Origin: Sapria himalayana
Lineage: Eukaryota > Streptophyta > Magnoliopsida > Malpighiales > Rafflesiaceae
NCBI GenBank assembly: GCA_029783825.1
Contig: JAREIK010017918.1
Coordinates: forward strand, 1,332,001-1,396,000
DNA length: 64,000 nucleotides
Reading direction: 5' to 3'
Positions within the stretch are counted from its first letter, which is position 1. Each line of letters opens with the position of its first letter. Both the position numbers and the translations under genes were made by a program. The notes beneath the pieces are model-generated. The model had not been told where the DNA came from. It did no database searches and was given only the letters and a program-made list of their open reading frames with translations. Below, piece after piece: positions 11,421 through 23,220 of this stretch.

Positions 11421-11590
11421 GTAGTTTAATTGGTTGGGTGGAAAAAGTAAAACCTCATGGTTGCGGGTTCGATCCCCACCATCTACCCCTTGTCACTAGA
11501 TGAAGGAAAACTACCATACCTAGGGCCAAAGTCATTTACTTTGAGCCCAATCTGGCACAAGACTCTTCTACCCAGTATAAAAAAATTTAA
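11412..11590 (+). mobile_element. tRNA-derived SINE
   Basis: The segment has an A-box-like TAGTTTAATTGG (11422-11433) and a perfect B-box GGTTCGATCC (11466-11475), spaced as in a tRNA gene. A tRNA-unrelated body follows (GGAAAACTACC...CCAATCTGGCACAAG) and then an A/T-rich tail merging into a TA/TG microsatellite. It is not a tRNA: the acceptor and anticodon arms cannot be formed. It resembles the Au-like class of plant SINEs in layout. Target duplications were not identified. Confidence 0.65.
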
Positions 11591-11591
11591 A

Positions 11592-11639
<48 letters not shown>

Positions 11640-11642
11640 CTT

Positions 11643-11722
<80 letters not shown>
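11592..11722. repeat. Compound microsatellite (TA)n(TG)n...(CA)n
   Basis: A short TA run passes into about 15 TG units (to about 11636). Ten other bases follow, and then about 38 CA units (11646-11722). TG and CA arms are mutually complementary, so the block can form a large hairpin or cruciform as well as Z-DNA. It directly follows the SINE tail. Confidence 0.9.
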
Positions 11723-11726
<4 letters not shown>

Positions 11727-13309
11727 ATAAGGACCATTCACTTTGATTTCCACATAAATGACTTTTGAGTTTCCACAAGCCAATTGTAATCAATTAAATG
11801 TAATAACTTTATTTCTACACAAAGTTAATCCAAGTAAAGTAATTCTCTTTAAGTGTTTATGCTAAAAAAAGGAAGTAAAGCATGAAAGTATGCCTTTAAA
11901 CACTTAATAATAAAGCTTTAATCTTTCTATTTATTAAAAATATGCTAGAAAGAGAAGAGAATGACTCTAGTTTCCAAGAGCTATCATCATATCAAATTTA
12001 AATCATTCCTTGTCATCGAGTAATATATGTAATTAGAAAATTATGCACAAGTGAAGATAATCATAATTAATTGAATAGCAGCAATATTAGATTGTTAGCC
12101 CTCATAGTTACTTCCTTTCATGTTGTGTTTAAGTTTTTGTTTATTATCAACTTATTTTTAGATCTAACTCTTATCTAATGTCTGTGTAGACAATATCTAA
12201 AAAGAATCAATTCATTGTAATTATATTAAACCAAGATCAGCAAACATAGTTAACAATCTCCTATGTTGATTTATTTAACCTTAAAAATCACACTAGTATG
12301 ATGAACAATACGTAGCACAAGATTCTTTTTATTCATGCACATAGAGGCTTTATGAAGATTCTCTCACTTTATCTTTTTAAATATTTGCTCCTCAAAATAA
12401 TAATGTCTTTTGACATGAATGCTATTATTTGTGATGATGACACCTGCTTGTTCAACAAAATCATGGATTAGAGTTTCTTTTCATGCTCATACCTTATGTC
12501 ACTATATGATGCAAAAGTACACATGTAGCTCATTCTTACTTCTGATTACTAAGAAGCAATCCAAGAAAATAGAGCAGTTCTTTCTTTTTTTTAGCTTTAA
12601 TTCTTATAACATTCATGCCTTTTGATGCAAATGCTAGATTTTTGTTCAAGATACCCATTTGCATAATAGAATTACTAATTGTAGCTTCTTTACAAACTCA
12701 TACCTTGTATCACTATTTGATGCAAAAGTATACATGATGCTCAAGCATATATTACTTACAAATCAATAATCTCAATCTTTCTAGAATTAAAATAATTGAA
12801 ATGCATCATCCAAATTTGATCTACTAATCCTATCCTTTCCAAAATTAACATATTTTTTTGTATATTATTAGTGTCAGCCAAACAAAATTAAAGAAAACAA
12901 AACAATAAAAATAACTAGATGAACAAGGGTATTTTACTAAGATACTAACTTTAATAAATTCACCAAAACTTAAAGTCAACACAAATTCTAGCTCATATTT
13001 AGATTCATACTAATGCATGAGTTTATTTCATTCATGATTCAGCAGATTTAAAAAATTTAAAAACATGAAAATGAACAAAGAAAAGAGAAAAAAGATCCTT
13101 AGAAGAGTTTGTTCTTGATATTGTCTCCTTGATTTTTTTTTCTTTTTCTATGTTGTGCAAGCCAACATCTTCTTTCCTATCTTCTTATCTTTTTGTTTCT
13201 TGTATTCTATTTCATTTACGTAATTTTGGTTCCCTGCCTTATGTTTTTTTTTGTTTCTTCATGACTATGTGTTCTTCATATAGTTATTTTTTACCTTTTT
13301 GGTGTGATG
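11723..13309. other. AT-rich intergenic sequence with no recognised gene
   Basis: No coding motif or RNA gene is visible on either strand. The only internal structure I can support is the ~200-bp tandem duplication listed separately. Confidence 0.5.
12400..12775 (+). repeat. Diverged ~200-bp tandem duplication
   Basis: The left unit (about 12405-12560) and the right unit (about 12610-12770) share TTTTGA-ATG-AAATGCTA, CTCATACCTT-TATCACTAT and GATGCAAAAGTA in the same order. They are diverged and have small indels. No coding content was recognised. Confidence 0.5.
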
Positions 13310-13700
13310 CAACATAATTGTCATGCATTTTTGTTTCTATTGTTCCCCTTCTCTTTTTCACTTCAAATATGTTTTTTGTATTCTATCCTTCTTTGTTTGC
13401 ATTTTTCGCATGTTGGTATTGTATATCTTTGCATGTCTCTTTATTCTTTACGTATCCCTCTATTGTTTTTCTCTTCTTCTTATTGCCCTTTTTTTTAACT
13501 GCCATTAACTTCATCTTTCGTTGTTCTTTCTATCAAATATTTTTCTTTAACTTATTGTTTTAGCTTTCTTTTTATATCTCTCTTGCTTTGATTATCTCCT
13601 CCTATCACTTTTTGGGTTTTCAGTTGTGCCTTTTCACTTTCGATTTGATTGTAAGCTACACATATAAAAATGCCACTTCACACACACACACACACACATA
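13310..13700 (+). repeat. Pyrimidine-rich direct repeat, copy 2
   Basis: This is the second copy of the 11030-11420 repeat, in the same orientation and about 2.3 kb away. It ends in CCACTTCACA and passes directly into (CA)n, (TA)n and ATCT runs, and then into the giant T/C-rich tract. Confidence 0.6.
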
Positions 13701-13745
13701 TTTAGTATATAAATAAATAAATATATATATATATATATCTATCTA
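13675..13745. repeat. CA, AAAT, TA and ATCT microsatellites
   Basis: A run of about ten CA, then short AAAT units, about nine TA and a few ATCT units form the bridge between the direct repeat and the T/C-rich tract. Confidence 0.85.
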
Positions 13746-13799
13746 TCTATAAATTCATACTTATATATACATATGTATAAACATAAATACACACATACT

Positions 13800-13805
13800 T
13801 ATATG

Positions 13806-13837
<32 letters not shown>

Positions 13838-13955
13838 TTCTTCTTCATCTTTTTATTTTTTGATATTTCTTTATTTTTCTTCATCTATTTCTTCTTCCCA
13901 TTCTTCTTGTTCTTCTTCTTCTTCATCTACTCTTTCTTCTTTTTTTTTCATCATT

Positions 13956-13986
<31 letters not shown>

Positions 13987-16900
13987 TCTTTCTTCTTCTT
14001 CTTCTTCTTCACCTTTCTTTTCTTCTTATTTTGATTCTCTTGATCTTTTTGTTCTAAATTTTTTTCCTCTTCTTCTTCTTCTTCTTGTGCTACTTATTAT
14101 TATTATTATTATTATTATTATTCTTATTATTATTCTTCTTCTTATTTTTATTTTTTTTACTTTTTCTTCTACAATTCTATTGTTTCATCTTCATCTTCAC
14201 CATCATCATTTTCTTTTTATTCTCCTCCTTCTTATCTTTCTTCATCATCATATTTTTTTTCTTATTATAATTATTATTCTTCTCATTATTCTTCATGTTC
14301 TTATTATTCTCATTATTCTTATTTTTTTTTATTCATCATCTTCATCACCATCATCATCACTTATTCTACTCTTTCTTTCTATGCTACTTCCTCATTATCT
14401 TCTTTGCATTCTTTTACTTTTTCTTATTCTTATTCTTTTTCATCTTCTTATTCATTCTCTTCTTAACAGTCTTTTACTTATTCTTCTTTTTCATCTTTTT
14501 ATTCATTCTCTCTTTCCTCTTCTTTTTCTCCTCTATCTTTTCTTATTTATTCATTACCTGCTTCTTATCATTTTCTTCTTATTCTTTTTTTTCTTCTTTT
14601 TTTTCATCTTCTTGTTGTTTGCATTCATTTTCTTTTTCATATTGTTTTTCTATCTCTTCTTCATATTATTATTCTTCTTTTTATTCTATATATTTTTCTT
14701 TCCTTTCTTTTTCATATTCATAGTTATCTTCTACTTATTTGTCTTCTTAGTCTCCTTATTATTAGTTTTATTCTTCATCTTCTACATTTTCTTTTTCTTT
14801 TCTTCTTATTTTATTCTTTTTCTTCTCCCCCTCTCCCTCCTTATTTTATTTCAACTACTATATCTCTATATTCTTCTTTCTACAACTATATATCTATATT
14901 TTTCTTTCTACTTTCTTCTTTCTGATATCTTACTATTTCTTCTTTTTACATACCATTATTATTATTATTATTAGTCTTTGTCTTTTTATTATTCTTCTTT
15001 TATTTTTTCTACTTTCTCTTCTTCATTTTTGCTTCATCTTTTTTTATTTCGAACTTTTCTTATTTTTTATTATTATTAATCTTCTTATTTTCTTCTTCTT
15101 CTTTTCATTCTTCTTTTTCTTCTTCTAATTCTTATTATCCATTTTCATTATTGTTATTATTATCCATTATTATCCATTATTATCCATTTTCATTATTATC
15201 CATTATTTTTTATTCATCATCATTTTCTTTTTTATGCTACTACTTCTTCTTCATAATTTTCTCTTTCTTCATCTTATTTTTCTTTCTTTTTTATTGTTAT
15301 TATTATTCTCATTTATTTTATTATTGTTGCTCTTTTATTCTTCTTATTCTTTATCATCATTTTTTCTTTTTTTTATTCTTCTTTTTTTTCTTTCTTGTTT
15401 CCTTATTCTTCCTTTTTTTTCTTCTTGTTCATTCACTCTTTCTACTTCTTCTACTCTTTCTCCTTATTTTCTTCATTATTTGCATTCTTCTTCTTCACTT
15501 TCTCTTTCTCTTTCTTTCTTTTTCTTTTTCCTTTCATTCTTTATCTTCTTCTTCATCTTCTTCTTGTTATTCATGTTCTTCTTTTTCTTCTTCTTTATTT
15601 TTTTCTCTTTTTATTCTTCTTAATCTTCTTGTTCTTTTACTCATTCTTCTTCTTTTTATTATTATTCCTTTCTATCGTTTTCTACTACTACTACTATTAC
15701 TATTTTATTATTCTTATTCTACTTTTTATTATTATTCTTCTTTTTGGTACTTCTTCTTCTTATTTTTCCACTTGTTCTTTTTTTCTAATGCTTATTCTAT
15801 TTCTTCATTATCATTATTATTTTCTTCTTTTTCTTTTTCTTTTTCTTTCATTTCTACTATTTCTTCTTATTATTATTGTTACTATTATACTTATTCATGT
15901 TTTAATTCTTATTATTCTTATTCATTTTTTATGTTCTTCAGCTTCTTATTTCTCTCCCTCTTCTTCTAATTATTCTTATTCTTATTTTTCTATTTTGTTC
16001 AATATTATACTTTTTATTTCTTTTCTTCCTCCTCTTCTTATTCTCCTCATCCTTCTTCTACTTTCTTGACCTATTTCTTCTTCTTCATCTTCCATTTTTA
16101 TTTTTTTTCTTTTTCTTCTTCTTTTTTCTCTTGTTCTTGTTCTTATTCTTTTTATTACTCTACTTTTTGTTCTTCTTTTTCTTCTTTTTATTCATCATCA
16201 TCATCATCATCATCATAATCTTCTTCTTCTTCTTCATGATCATCATTATCATATTCTTCTCTTTCTTCTTCTTCTTCTTCAATATATTATTTTTCAATAT
16301 CTTATTCTTTATCATTATTTTCTTATTCTTCTTCTTATTCTTCTTCTTTTACTTTATCTTATCTTTATGCTTCTTTTTGTTTTCAATTTATTATTCATAT
16401 TATTATTATTCTTCTTCTATCTCATCATCATCATCATCATCTTCTTCTTATTAATATTCTTTTTCATATTTTTTTCTTCTCCTTCTATTTTTTTCTTATT
16501 CTTCTTTTTCTTTGTTAATCACTTCTTCATCTTATTCTTGTTCTTCTTCTTCTTTATATGACCCTACTATTCTTCTTCTTCTCTTTGTTCTTCTCCTTTA
16601 TGCTTATCATTTTCTTTATTCTTATAATTATTCTTCCTTTCTTGCTTATTTTTTCTTTTTTTCTTTATCTTTTCATATTTTTCTTTTTCATCATTATCTT
16701 CTTCTTATTCTTTTCTTCCTCGTATTCTTTTTTTTCTTCCTACTATTGCCATTCTTCTTCTTCTCATTATTTTTATTCATCACCTTCTTCTTATTGATCT
16801 TCTTAATTTTCTTATTCTCATTTATACATCTACCTATTCATATCCTCATCCTCCTCCTCCTCCTCCTTATTCTTTTTATTTACTTTTATTTATTCTTCTT

Positions 16901-17450
16901 CTCCTTCTCTTCTTCATCCTCAGATCTTATCCTTATCCTAATATTCTTCCTCCAAGTTTGCTTCATCCTCCTCTACTTCCTTCTTCTATTTCTTCTTTTT
17001 ATATTTTTTATTTTTTCTTCTTATCTTTATTCTTCTTGTACTTCTTTTTTTGATTTTATTTCTCCTCTTCATTTTCTTTTTTTGTTTCTTCTTATTCTTC
17101 TTTTTTTTTCATTCTTGTTATACTTCTTCTTGTTTTCCTTTTAGTTTTTCTTCTTTTTTTTCTCATTCTCCATCTTTTTTTCTTTCTTCATCATCATCTT
17201 CTTTTGCTAATTCTTTTTTCTTTCTTTATTTTCCACTTCTTTTATATCTTCCTTTTCTAGCACTTTTATTTCTTCTTTTTTATTTCTTTTTTTTTTATTT
17301 TACTTTTCTTCTTATTCATTCTTATTCGTGTTATTCTTCTTCTTTTAATTCTTATTATACTTCTCTCTCTCTTTCTTATATTTTTTCTCCTTCTTATTCT
17401 TCTTCTTTGTTTCTACTTATTATTATTATTATTATTCTTTTTTTTCTTCT
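13800..17450 (+). repeat. T/C-rich diverged triplet tract, block 1
   Basis: About 3.65 kb is composed almost wholly of TTC, TTA, TCT, TCA and TCC-like triplets; T predominates, then C, with A limited and G very rare. Short pure runs occur, for example TTC near 13963-13986, ATT near 14097-14121, TCA near 16195-16215 and CTC/CCT near 16850-16865. The phase changes constantly, so it is not one perfect microsatellite. All three plus frames give long open stretches of Phe, Ser, Leu, Ile and Tyr; these are composition artefacts. The block is cut by hAT-2 at 17451. Confidence 0.95.
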
Positions 17451-18049
17451 TAGAGGTGTCAAATGGGTCGTGACATGCTGGTATGACCCAGTTTTTAGTG
17501 GCATAGTCTATCCATGTTGCCATGCTGAGCATAGCATGGCTTGATTAATGCTGGCCTGGCTTGGCCTAGTTGGCCTATTTTTGAGAAGATTTGGGCCAGG
17601 TCATGCTAGGTCATGTCAGTTTTTGCCCGAAGGTGACATTCAACCCATAGCTAGCCTGGTTGACCATCAACCAGTTACTAGTTTATGATTTTAATTTTAA
17701 AATCTTAATTTTACAAATTAAAAAATTTAAGTTATTCATTGACCATTATGTGTTAGAGTTACCATTACGATATTATTTCATAATTCACCTAAATCACAAA
17801 TCATAATAAAATAAAATCATTAGCACAAATTTTAATAAAGAAAAATAACAAAAAAAATAAATCATTTAATCAAACCAAAAATAAAAAAAAACACAAGTAC
17901 TCAAGTACACATATTAACAATCATAAATCATAATAAATCTCAATCCCAATGTCAATCGGTTTAAGTAGGTAACTGATCATTATCATATAAGCATCTGATG
18001 GTATCACTAGCGGTGAGCTCAATATCCTTAAAGTTTAATGAGTCATCAT

Positions 18050-19800
18050 TTGCTAGCAACTTTTCTACTCTTATTTCAACATGATCCTAGATGCCCAACC
18101 TCGAATCCTTTCAATCCTTCATGCATGCTAGTACCTCAATGATATATGATTGTAATCATAATCTCCTATCCAAAATGACATTGACAATAACAAAAAAATG
18201 TAGACTATGATGCTATACTCAAAATGGAGTAGTCAGTAGATCTCGTGTCATCTTAGATAGCACAAGATAGTTGGACTCATATGATTTCAACCATTATAAA
18301 ATATCGAGGTTCTTTTATTGTTATGTGATAGGATTCAACAGTAATCAATATCTAAGTATCGAGACAACTTAATCCTATTTGATAGTTCACCCCATCGTTT
18401 CCCCCTCACTAATTGAATGGAGAAGTCATCATCTCTTAATATGATGTCCATGTTTGTACTCTGAGCCTGGTTTCAATTATTACCATACCTAGTATCATAG
18501 TATATAAATAACTCAGTCAACATTTCATGAATGAATCCCCCAAGTTGTTGTTCCTTTTTCATGCACATTGATATGTATTTCAAAATATTTTCTATGCCTT
18601 CCACCTTAACACTTGGATCCATACAGACAGTCAGACAATAAAAAGATAGAATGATGGACTGGTACTTTAAGTACTTAGTTTCCATTTCAACAGTCATGTC
18701 ACTAAATATAGGGTGATTTCTAAACTTTTGAAATATGCCACTAATGTTGCTGATGCACTTGAGTGCAATGCAAATGGTGTGAGTGTAAAACAAATGAATA
18801 CATGTTCCTCGTATCATAAGAAATTCTAAAGAATTTCATAAATGAAATTCTTGTATCCAAGTCTCTGTCATCAATAATAAGTCATCACTCTTACTATTGA
18901 TATAGTTGGATATCATGTATTAGTATCCAACACATGACTCCAATATCAAGTAAGTATAATTCTAATAGTGTTTCACATTAGTTTGGAATTTATTTTTCTT
19001 TAGAACCATAGACAAACAGAGACTACCAGACTCATGTTGTCTGCTAGTTGTCTAAAGATATTTTAGTGAGTTATGTATATTTTCTAAATTGGGCGAAACA
19101 ACCTTCATATTCACTCGTACTCTCAGGTAAATAATATGACACATGCATCTAATGTACAAAATCTCTCCTAACGGCACATTTATAATAGTCTTAACAAACA
19201 TGTTAATGGATACTTTATTGTTAGATGTGTTATCAAATGTAATACAAAATATTTTATTTTGAATATCATAATCTTTAAAGATTCTCCTAATGCACTCATA
19301 TATGACAGGGTCATCATGAGGATGAAAAATCTCTAAAAATCCTACTATCTTTGTTAAGTATCCATTTAGAATTTATATAGTAGGTGGTGAGGTATGAAAA
19401 AGATGTATTATCATGACTATAGATATCAGATGTCACAAATACCATGCCACTATATTGCCTAAATCCATTAGTTATTATTTATTTTTTTAAATTATAATAT
19501 TTTAGTATGTTATTCCTATAAGTGGACCTTGAAATCCAATGATATGTAAGCTAAAAATAGGTCTGCTTAATACTGACTACCATAGGATCCTTCGAAAATC
19601 TAATTGGAAGATCCATCATGATGATCATTTGGTAATGTTGTCTCTCCCAAACTCATTGTGATATATGAAGGAGGTCAACAAAAAAGCTATACTAGATCCA
19701 ACCTCTAAGGTCACACCACTCAATTAAGTTTTCCTAGGATCTAATGCATCATATTTTTTGGTGTAATAATTGGCATGCTTTTTTAGGTGCCCAATCTCAT
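18050..19800 (-). pseudogene. hAT-2 transposase remnant
   Basis: The minus strand shows the same segments as hAT-1: a BED-finger-like region near 19800-19740 (reading like 'HEIGHLKKHANYYT'), a core region, and a 114-codon open piece (18817-18473) containing 'GGFIHEMLTELFIYYDTRYG'. That phrase is nearly identical to hAT-1 at 8540-8590. The C-terminal dimerisation region is near 18310-18090. The open piece is the longest coding remnant of this family in the window. Stops and indels elsewhere exclude function. It would have been the DNA-binding and strand-transfer enzyme of the element. Confidence 0.75.
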
Positions 19801-19807
19801 GCTCACT

Positions 19808-19809
<2 letters not shown>

Positions 19810-19896
<87 letters not shown>
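19810..19896. repeat. (TA)n microsatellite
   Basis: An uninterrupted TA run of about 43 units lies inside hAT-2. Confidence 0.95.
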
Positions 19897-19898
<2 letters not shown>

Positions 19899-20395
19899 CT
19901 TCCATTATGCCGATGATTTGTTTTATGTTAAAGTGAGTCTTAAACTATAAAAGTTTTTCTAGTTTTTTATTTTTTAGATATTTTAGTTTTGGTGGAGACC
20001 ATGGAAAAAAACATGGTTTCAAGCTCGAACCTTTTCTTGGGGTTATCATTATTAATAGTATCAACATTTAAGTAAATTATAATTTTGGTCTCATAAAATT
20101 CACTATTAACTATTATAATTTTTTAAATTTATAAATTATGTTCTAACTTAACAATTAAATGATATTAAAAAAATTAAATGAAAAACAATACATAGTTTGT
20201 GCCATATGGAAAGGAGAAAGAGAAAAAAACCATAACCCAAACCCAGTAGGTTTGGTAGTAAAATTGAAACACAAATAACTATAGTAACCAAATCTCCACT
20301 CTATGTCCACATTCTTTAAGCTTAAAAAATATATTCTAAATCTAAAACTAAAAAATTTAGCATTGAGGGAGCAAGAACCATGACCGAGAGGTGAG

Positions 20396-20450
20396 AGAAA
20401 GAGAGAGAGAGAGAGAGAGTTGAGAGAGAGAGAGAGGAGTTGAGAGATTT
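20396..20450. repeat. GA-rich microsatellite
   Basis: GAGAGA runs, interrupted by TTGA, lie inside hAT-2. Confidence 0.85.
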
Positions 20451-20487
20451 GAATGAAAAACTCAAATCTCATATTTTATTTATATAG

Positions 20488-20489
<2 letters not shown>

Positions 20490-20531
<42 letters not shown>
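20490..20531. repeat. (TA)n microsatellite
   Basis: A TA run of about 20 units lies inside hAT-2. Confidence 0.9.
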
Positions 20532-20535
<4 letters not shown>

Positions 20536-20639
20536 TTTAAAATTTTTAATGTTTTTTTATATTTAATAGGGTAGAAACTTGACAATCATTAGATTTTCTA
20601 CCCTAACTATTGGAATTGTATCCAATAACCTAGATCTTG

Positions 20640-20641
<2 letters not shown>

Positions 20642-20703
<62 letters not shown>
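20642..20703. repeat. (TA)n microsatellite
   Basis: A TA run of about 30 units lies inside hAT-2. Confidence 0.95.
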
Positions 20704-20706
<3 letters not shown>

Positions 20707-22322
20707 ATGAGTTATAGCTATTTGAAGTAGAAGCTTTTAGAATGTCCAGAAGTTTCAAGGGGTTCGGGGGGTGTCGGCGTGGGCTCAGGCTAGAGGGGGC
20801 ATCCACACGCATCTGTGTCTTGCCACATGGATGCGCTTAGACAACCATGTGGTGAGCTAATTAAAAAAACTCACCATGTGTACCAAGTAGGGCAGGCTTT
20901 TGTAATATTTTATTTTTTAAAAAAATGAGTGGGGTGGGCACGGTCCAATTAGACCTTGCCTAATACCCGATTCGAGGACCTGGGTCATGGGACCAATGCT
21001 ACTGGACCTTGCTTACAAGCCAGGCACCCAGGTCATGGTTAGCTCGACATCAGACCAGGCACCCCTTGGCCCAGCATGGCACAAATCATGCCTAGGACCG
21101 GCAAGACTCGGGTTCGGGCATGATTCTAGACCATGCCATGCTAGGCTAGGTACGGCTTAGTCGAGTCATGCCTCATGCTAATCTCAGGCCGCCCGACCCA
21201 CTTGCAGCCTCTACCTATTTTTTATTTTTCTTATTGTTCTTCTTCCTGTTCTCCTTCTTCTATATCATTTTCTTCCTATTTTTCATCTGCTACAACTTTT
21301 TCTTCTTCTATTTCTTCTATTTTTTCTTTTTCTTTAATTTTTTCTTATTATTGTTTTATTGTTATTTTTTCTTTCTTCTTCTTATTATTAGTCTTCTTTT
21401 TCTTATTTTTTGGTGTTTTTTTTCTTTATTTTTATTTTTATTCAATTTATTAGTATTTGTATTCTTATTGTTCTCTTTCTCCTTCTTCAACTTTTCTTCT
21501 TCTTCATCTTTTATTCTTCTCATCCTACTTCTCCTCCAACCCCTCATCCTAATCAATATTCTCAGTTTCTTGCTCCTCCACATTTCCTCATTCTTGTCTT
21601 TTTTCTCCATTTTCTACTTTCATCTTCTTTTTCTTTTTTAACTTTTCTCTTCCTCTTTTTTTTTTATATTTTTTTATCCTTCTTCTTATTTTCTTTTTCA
21701 TCATTTTAATTTTCTATTTTTTCATTATCTTATGATTTTTTGATTTTGTTTTCTTATTTTTCTACTATTTCTTGTTCTTCATTTTTCTAATTTGTTTCTT
21801 GTTATTGTTGTTCTTTTTCATCTTCTATTTTTTCTTCTTCTTCATATTTTTCTTTATCTTCTTTTTGTTATTCTTCTTGATATACCTATTCTTCTTAGTA
21901 TTTTTATTTTTCTTCTTATACTCATACTTCTATTGTTATTTATTATTATTATTATTGTGCTTATTATTTTATTTTTTATTCTTCTTATTATTCTTCTCCT
22001 TCTCCTACATTTTCTCTCTCTTCTTCGTCAATATTTTCTTCTCCTCCTCCTTATTCATATTCTTTTCATTCTTCTATTTCATATTATTATTATTATTATT
22101 AGTGTTATTTTTCTCATTTTTCTTGTTTTTGTTCTTCTTTTAATTCTCCTTGAGTTTTTCCTTTAATAACATCTTCTTCTTCTTCTTCACTTTCTTCTTC
22201 ATTATCTACCCAATCATCTTAAATACTTCTTGTTCTTCTTCTTTTCACCTCCTCCTCTTTCTTGTTCTTCTTCTTATTCTTTACTTCCTCCTATTCATTC
22301 TCTTTTTCTCCTCTTCATTTTC

Positions 22323-22324
<2 letters not shown>

Positions 22325-22368
<44 letters not shown>

Positions 22369-22369
22369 T
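22325..22369. repeat. (ATT)n pure triplet run
   Basis: About 15 uninterrupted ATT units lie within block 2. Confidence 0.95.
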
Positions 22370-23141
22370 TTTTCTTCTTCTTCTTTTTATTCTACTTTTT
22401 ATTTTTCTTTCATTTCTTTTTCTTTTTTTTTCACATTCTTGTTATTTTTCTTCTCATTCTTCAAATTCTCCTTTTTCTTCTCCTTCTCCGTGTTCTTCTT
22501 ATTTTTTTAATCTTCTTCTTCTTCTTCACATTCTCTTTCTCTTTCTTCTTTTTCTTTTTCCTCGGTAATTCTTCTTCATCTTCATCTACTTCTTCTTAGT
22601 ATATTTTATTTTTTTCTTCTTCTATTTCTTTTTCTTTTACTTATACTAAATTACTAATGATTATTATTATTAGTAGTATTATTATTATTTTATCCCATCA
22701 TCATCTTCTTCTTCTTTTATCTCTTAGTCATTTTTTTTTCTTCTTCCTCTTATTTTTCTTTTTCTCATTCTTCATCTCCTCTGTTCTTATTATTCTATTA
22801 ATTGTTATTATTTTTCTATTTTTCTAGCTTCTTCTCTTCATATTCTTTTTCTTCTTTAATTGTTTTCTTTCTTTTCCTTCTTCATCTTCTTCTTTTTCAC
22901 ATTCTTTTTTTCTTTTTCTTTTTTTTGTTCTTCTTCTACTTCTACTTCATTCTCTTGTCATTTTTTTATTCTTGTTCTCATTATTTTGCTTCTCCTCCTC
23001 CTCCTTATCATTTTATATTTTTCTTCTTCTTCTCCTTCTCCTCCTCTTCATTCTTTTATCCTCTTCCTATTTATTCTTTTTTATCTTATATATTTTTTCT
23101 TTTTATTTTTTTACTTATTATTATTATTATTCCTTTTCTAC

Positions 23142-23220
23142 AACTACTACTACTACTACTACTGCTGCTGCTCCTTTATCATCATCATCATCATCGTCGT
23201 CGTCATCATCATAATCATCA
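23142..23220. repeat. Triplet array that switches unit: ACT, GCT, ATC, GTC, ATC
   Basis: About seven ACT units are followed by GCT units, a short CCTTT break, ATC units, three GTC units and ATC units again. The single-base unit changes spread over several adjacent triplets, as expected from a point mutation followed by slippage amplification. Confidence 0.9.

Larger units (their letters stand above)
17451..21213 (-). mobile_element. hAT-2: complete but decayed hAT DNA transposon (about 3.8 kb), inserted in the T/C tract
   Basis: The left end is TAGAGGTGTCAAATGGGTC. The right end, reverse-complemented, is TAGAGGCTGCAAGTGGGTC. Both sit in T/C-rich sequence. The transposase remnant reads on the minus strand and matches hAT-1, so the two are the same family in opposite orientation. 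Both ends have the GC-rich subterminal zone with CATGC/GGCC motifs. The flanking 8 bp (TTTCTTCT and CCTATTTT) agree in only 4 of 8 positions, so the target duplication is not convincing. Long (TA)n runs have grown inside. Confidence 0.85.

Noticed and set aside
11412..11490. Possible tRNA gene (A-box and B-box present)
   Set aside because: No acceptor stem, anticodon arm or D-arm pairing can be drawn, and a tRNA-unrelated body follows. It is a SINE.
11457..11793. Frames encoding alternating His-Thr or Cys-Val
   Set aside because: They are translations of the CA/TG microsatellite.
20155..20472. Minus-strand 105-codon frame inside hAT-2
   Set aside because: It overlaps GA and TA microsatellites, has no similarity to transposase and no counterpart in hAT-1.
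17443..21221. 8-bp target duplication of hAT-2
   Set aside because: The flanking 8-mers agree in only 4 of 8 positions, and in T/C-rich sequence that much agreement is expected by chance. The element call rests on its ends and homology to hAT-1 instead.
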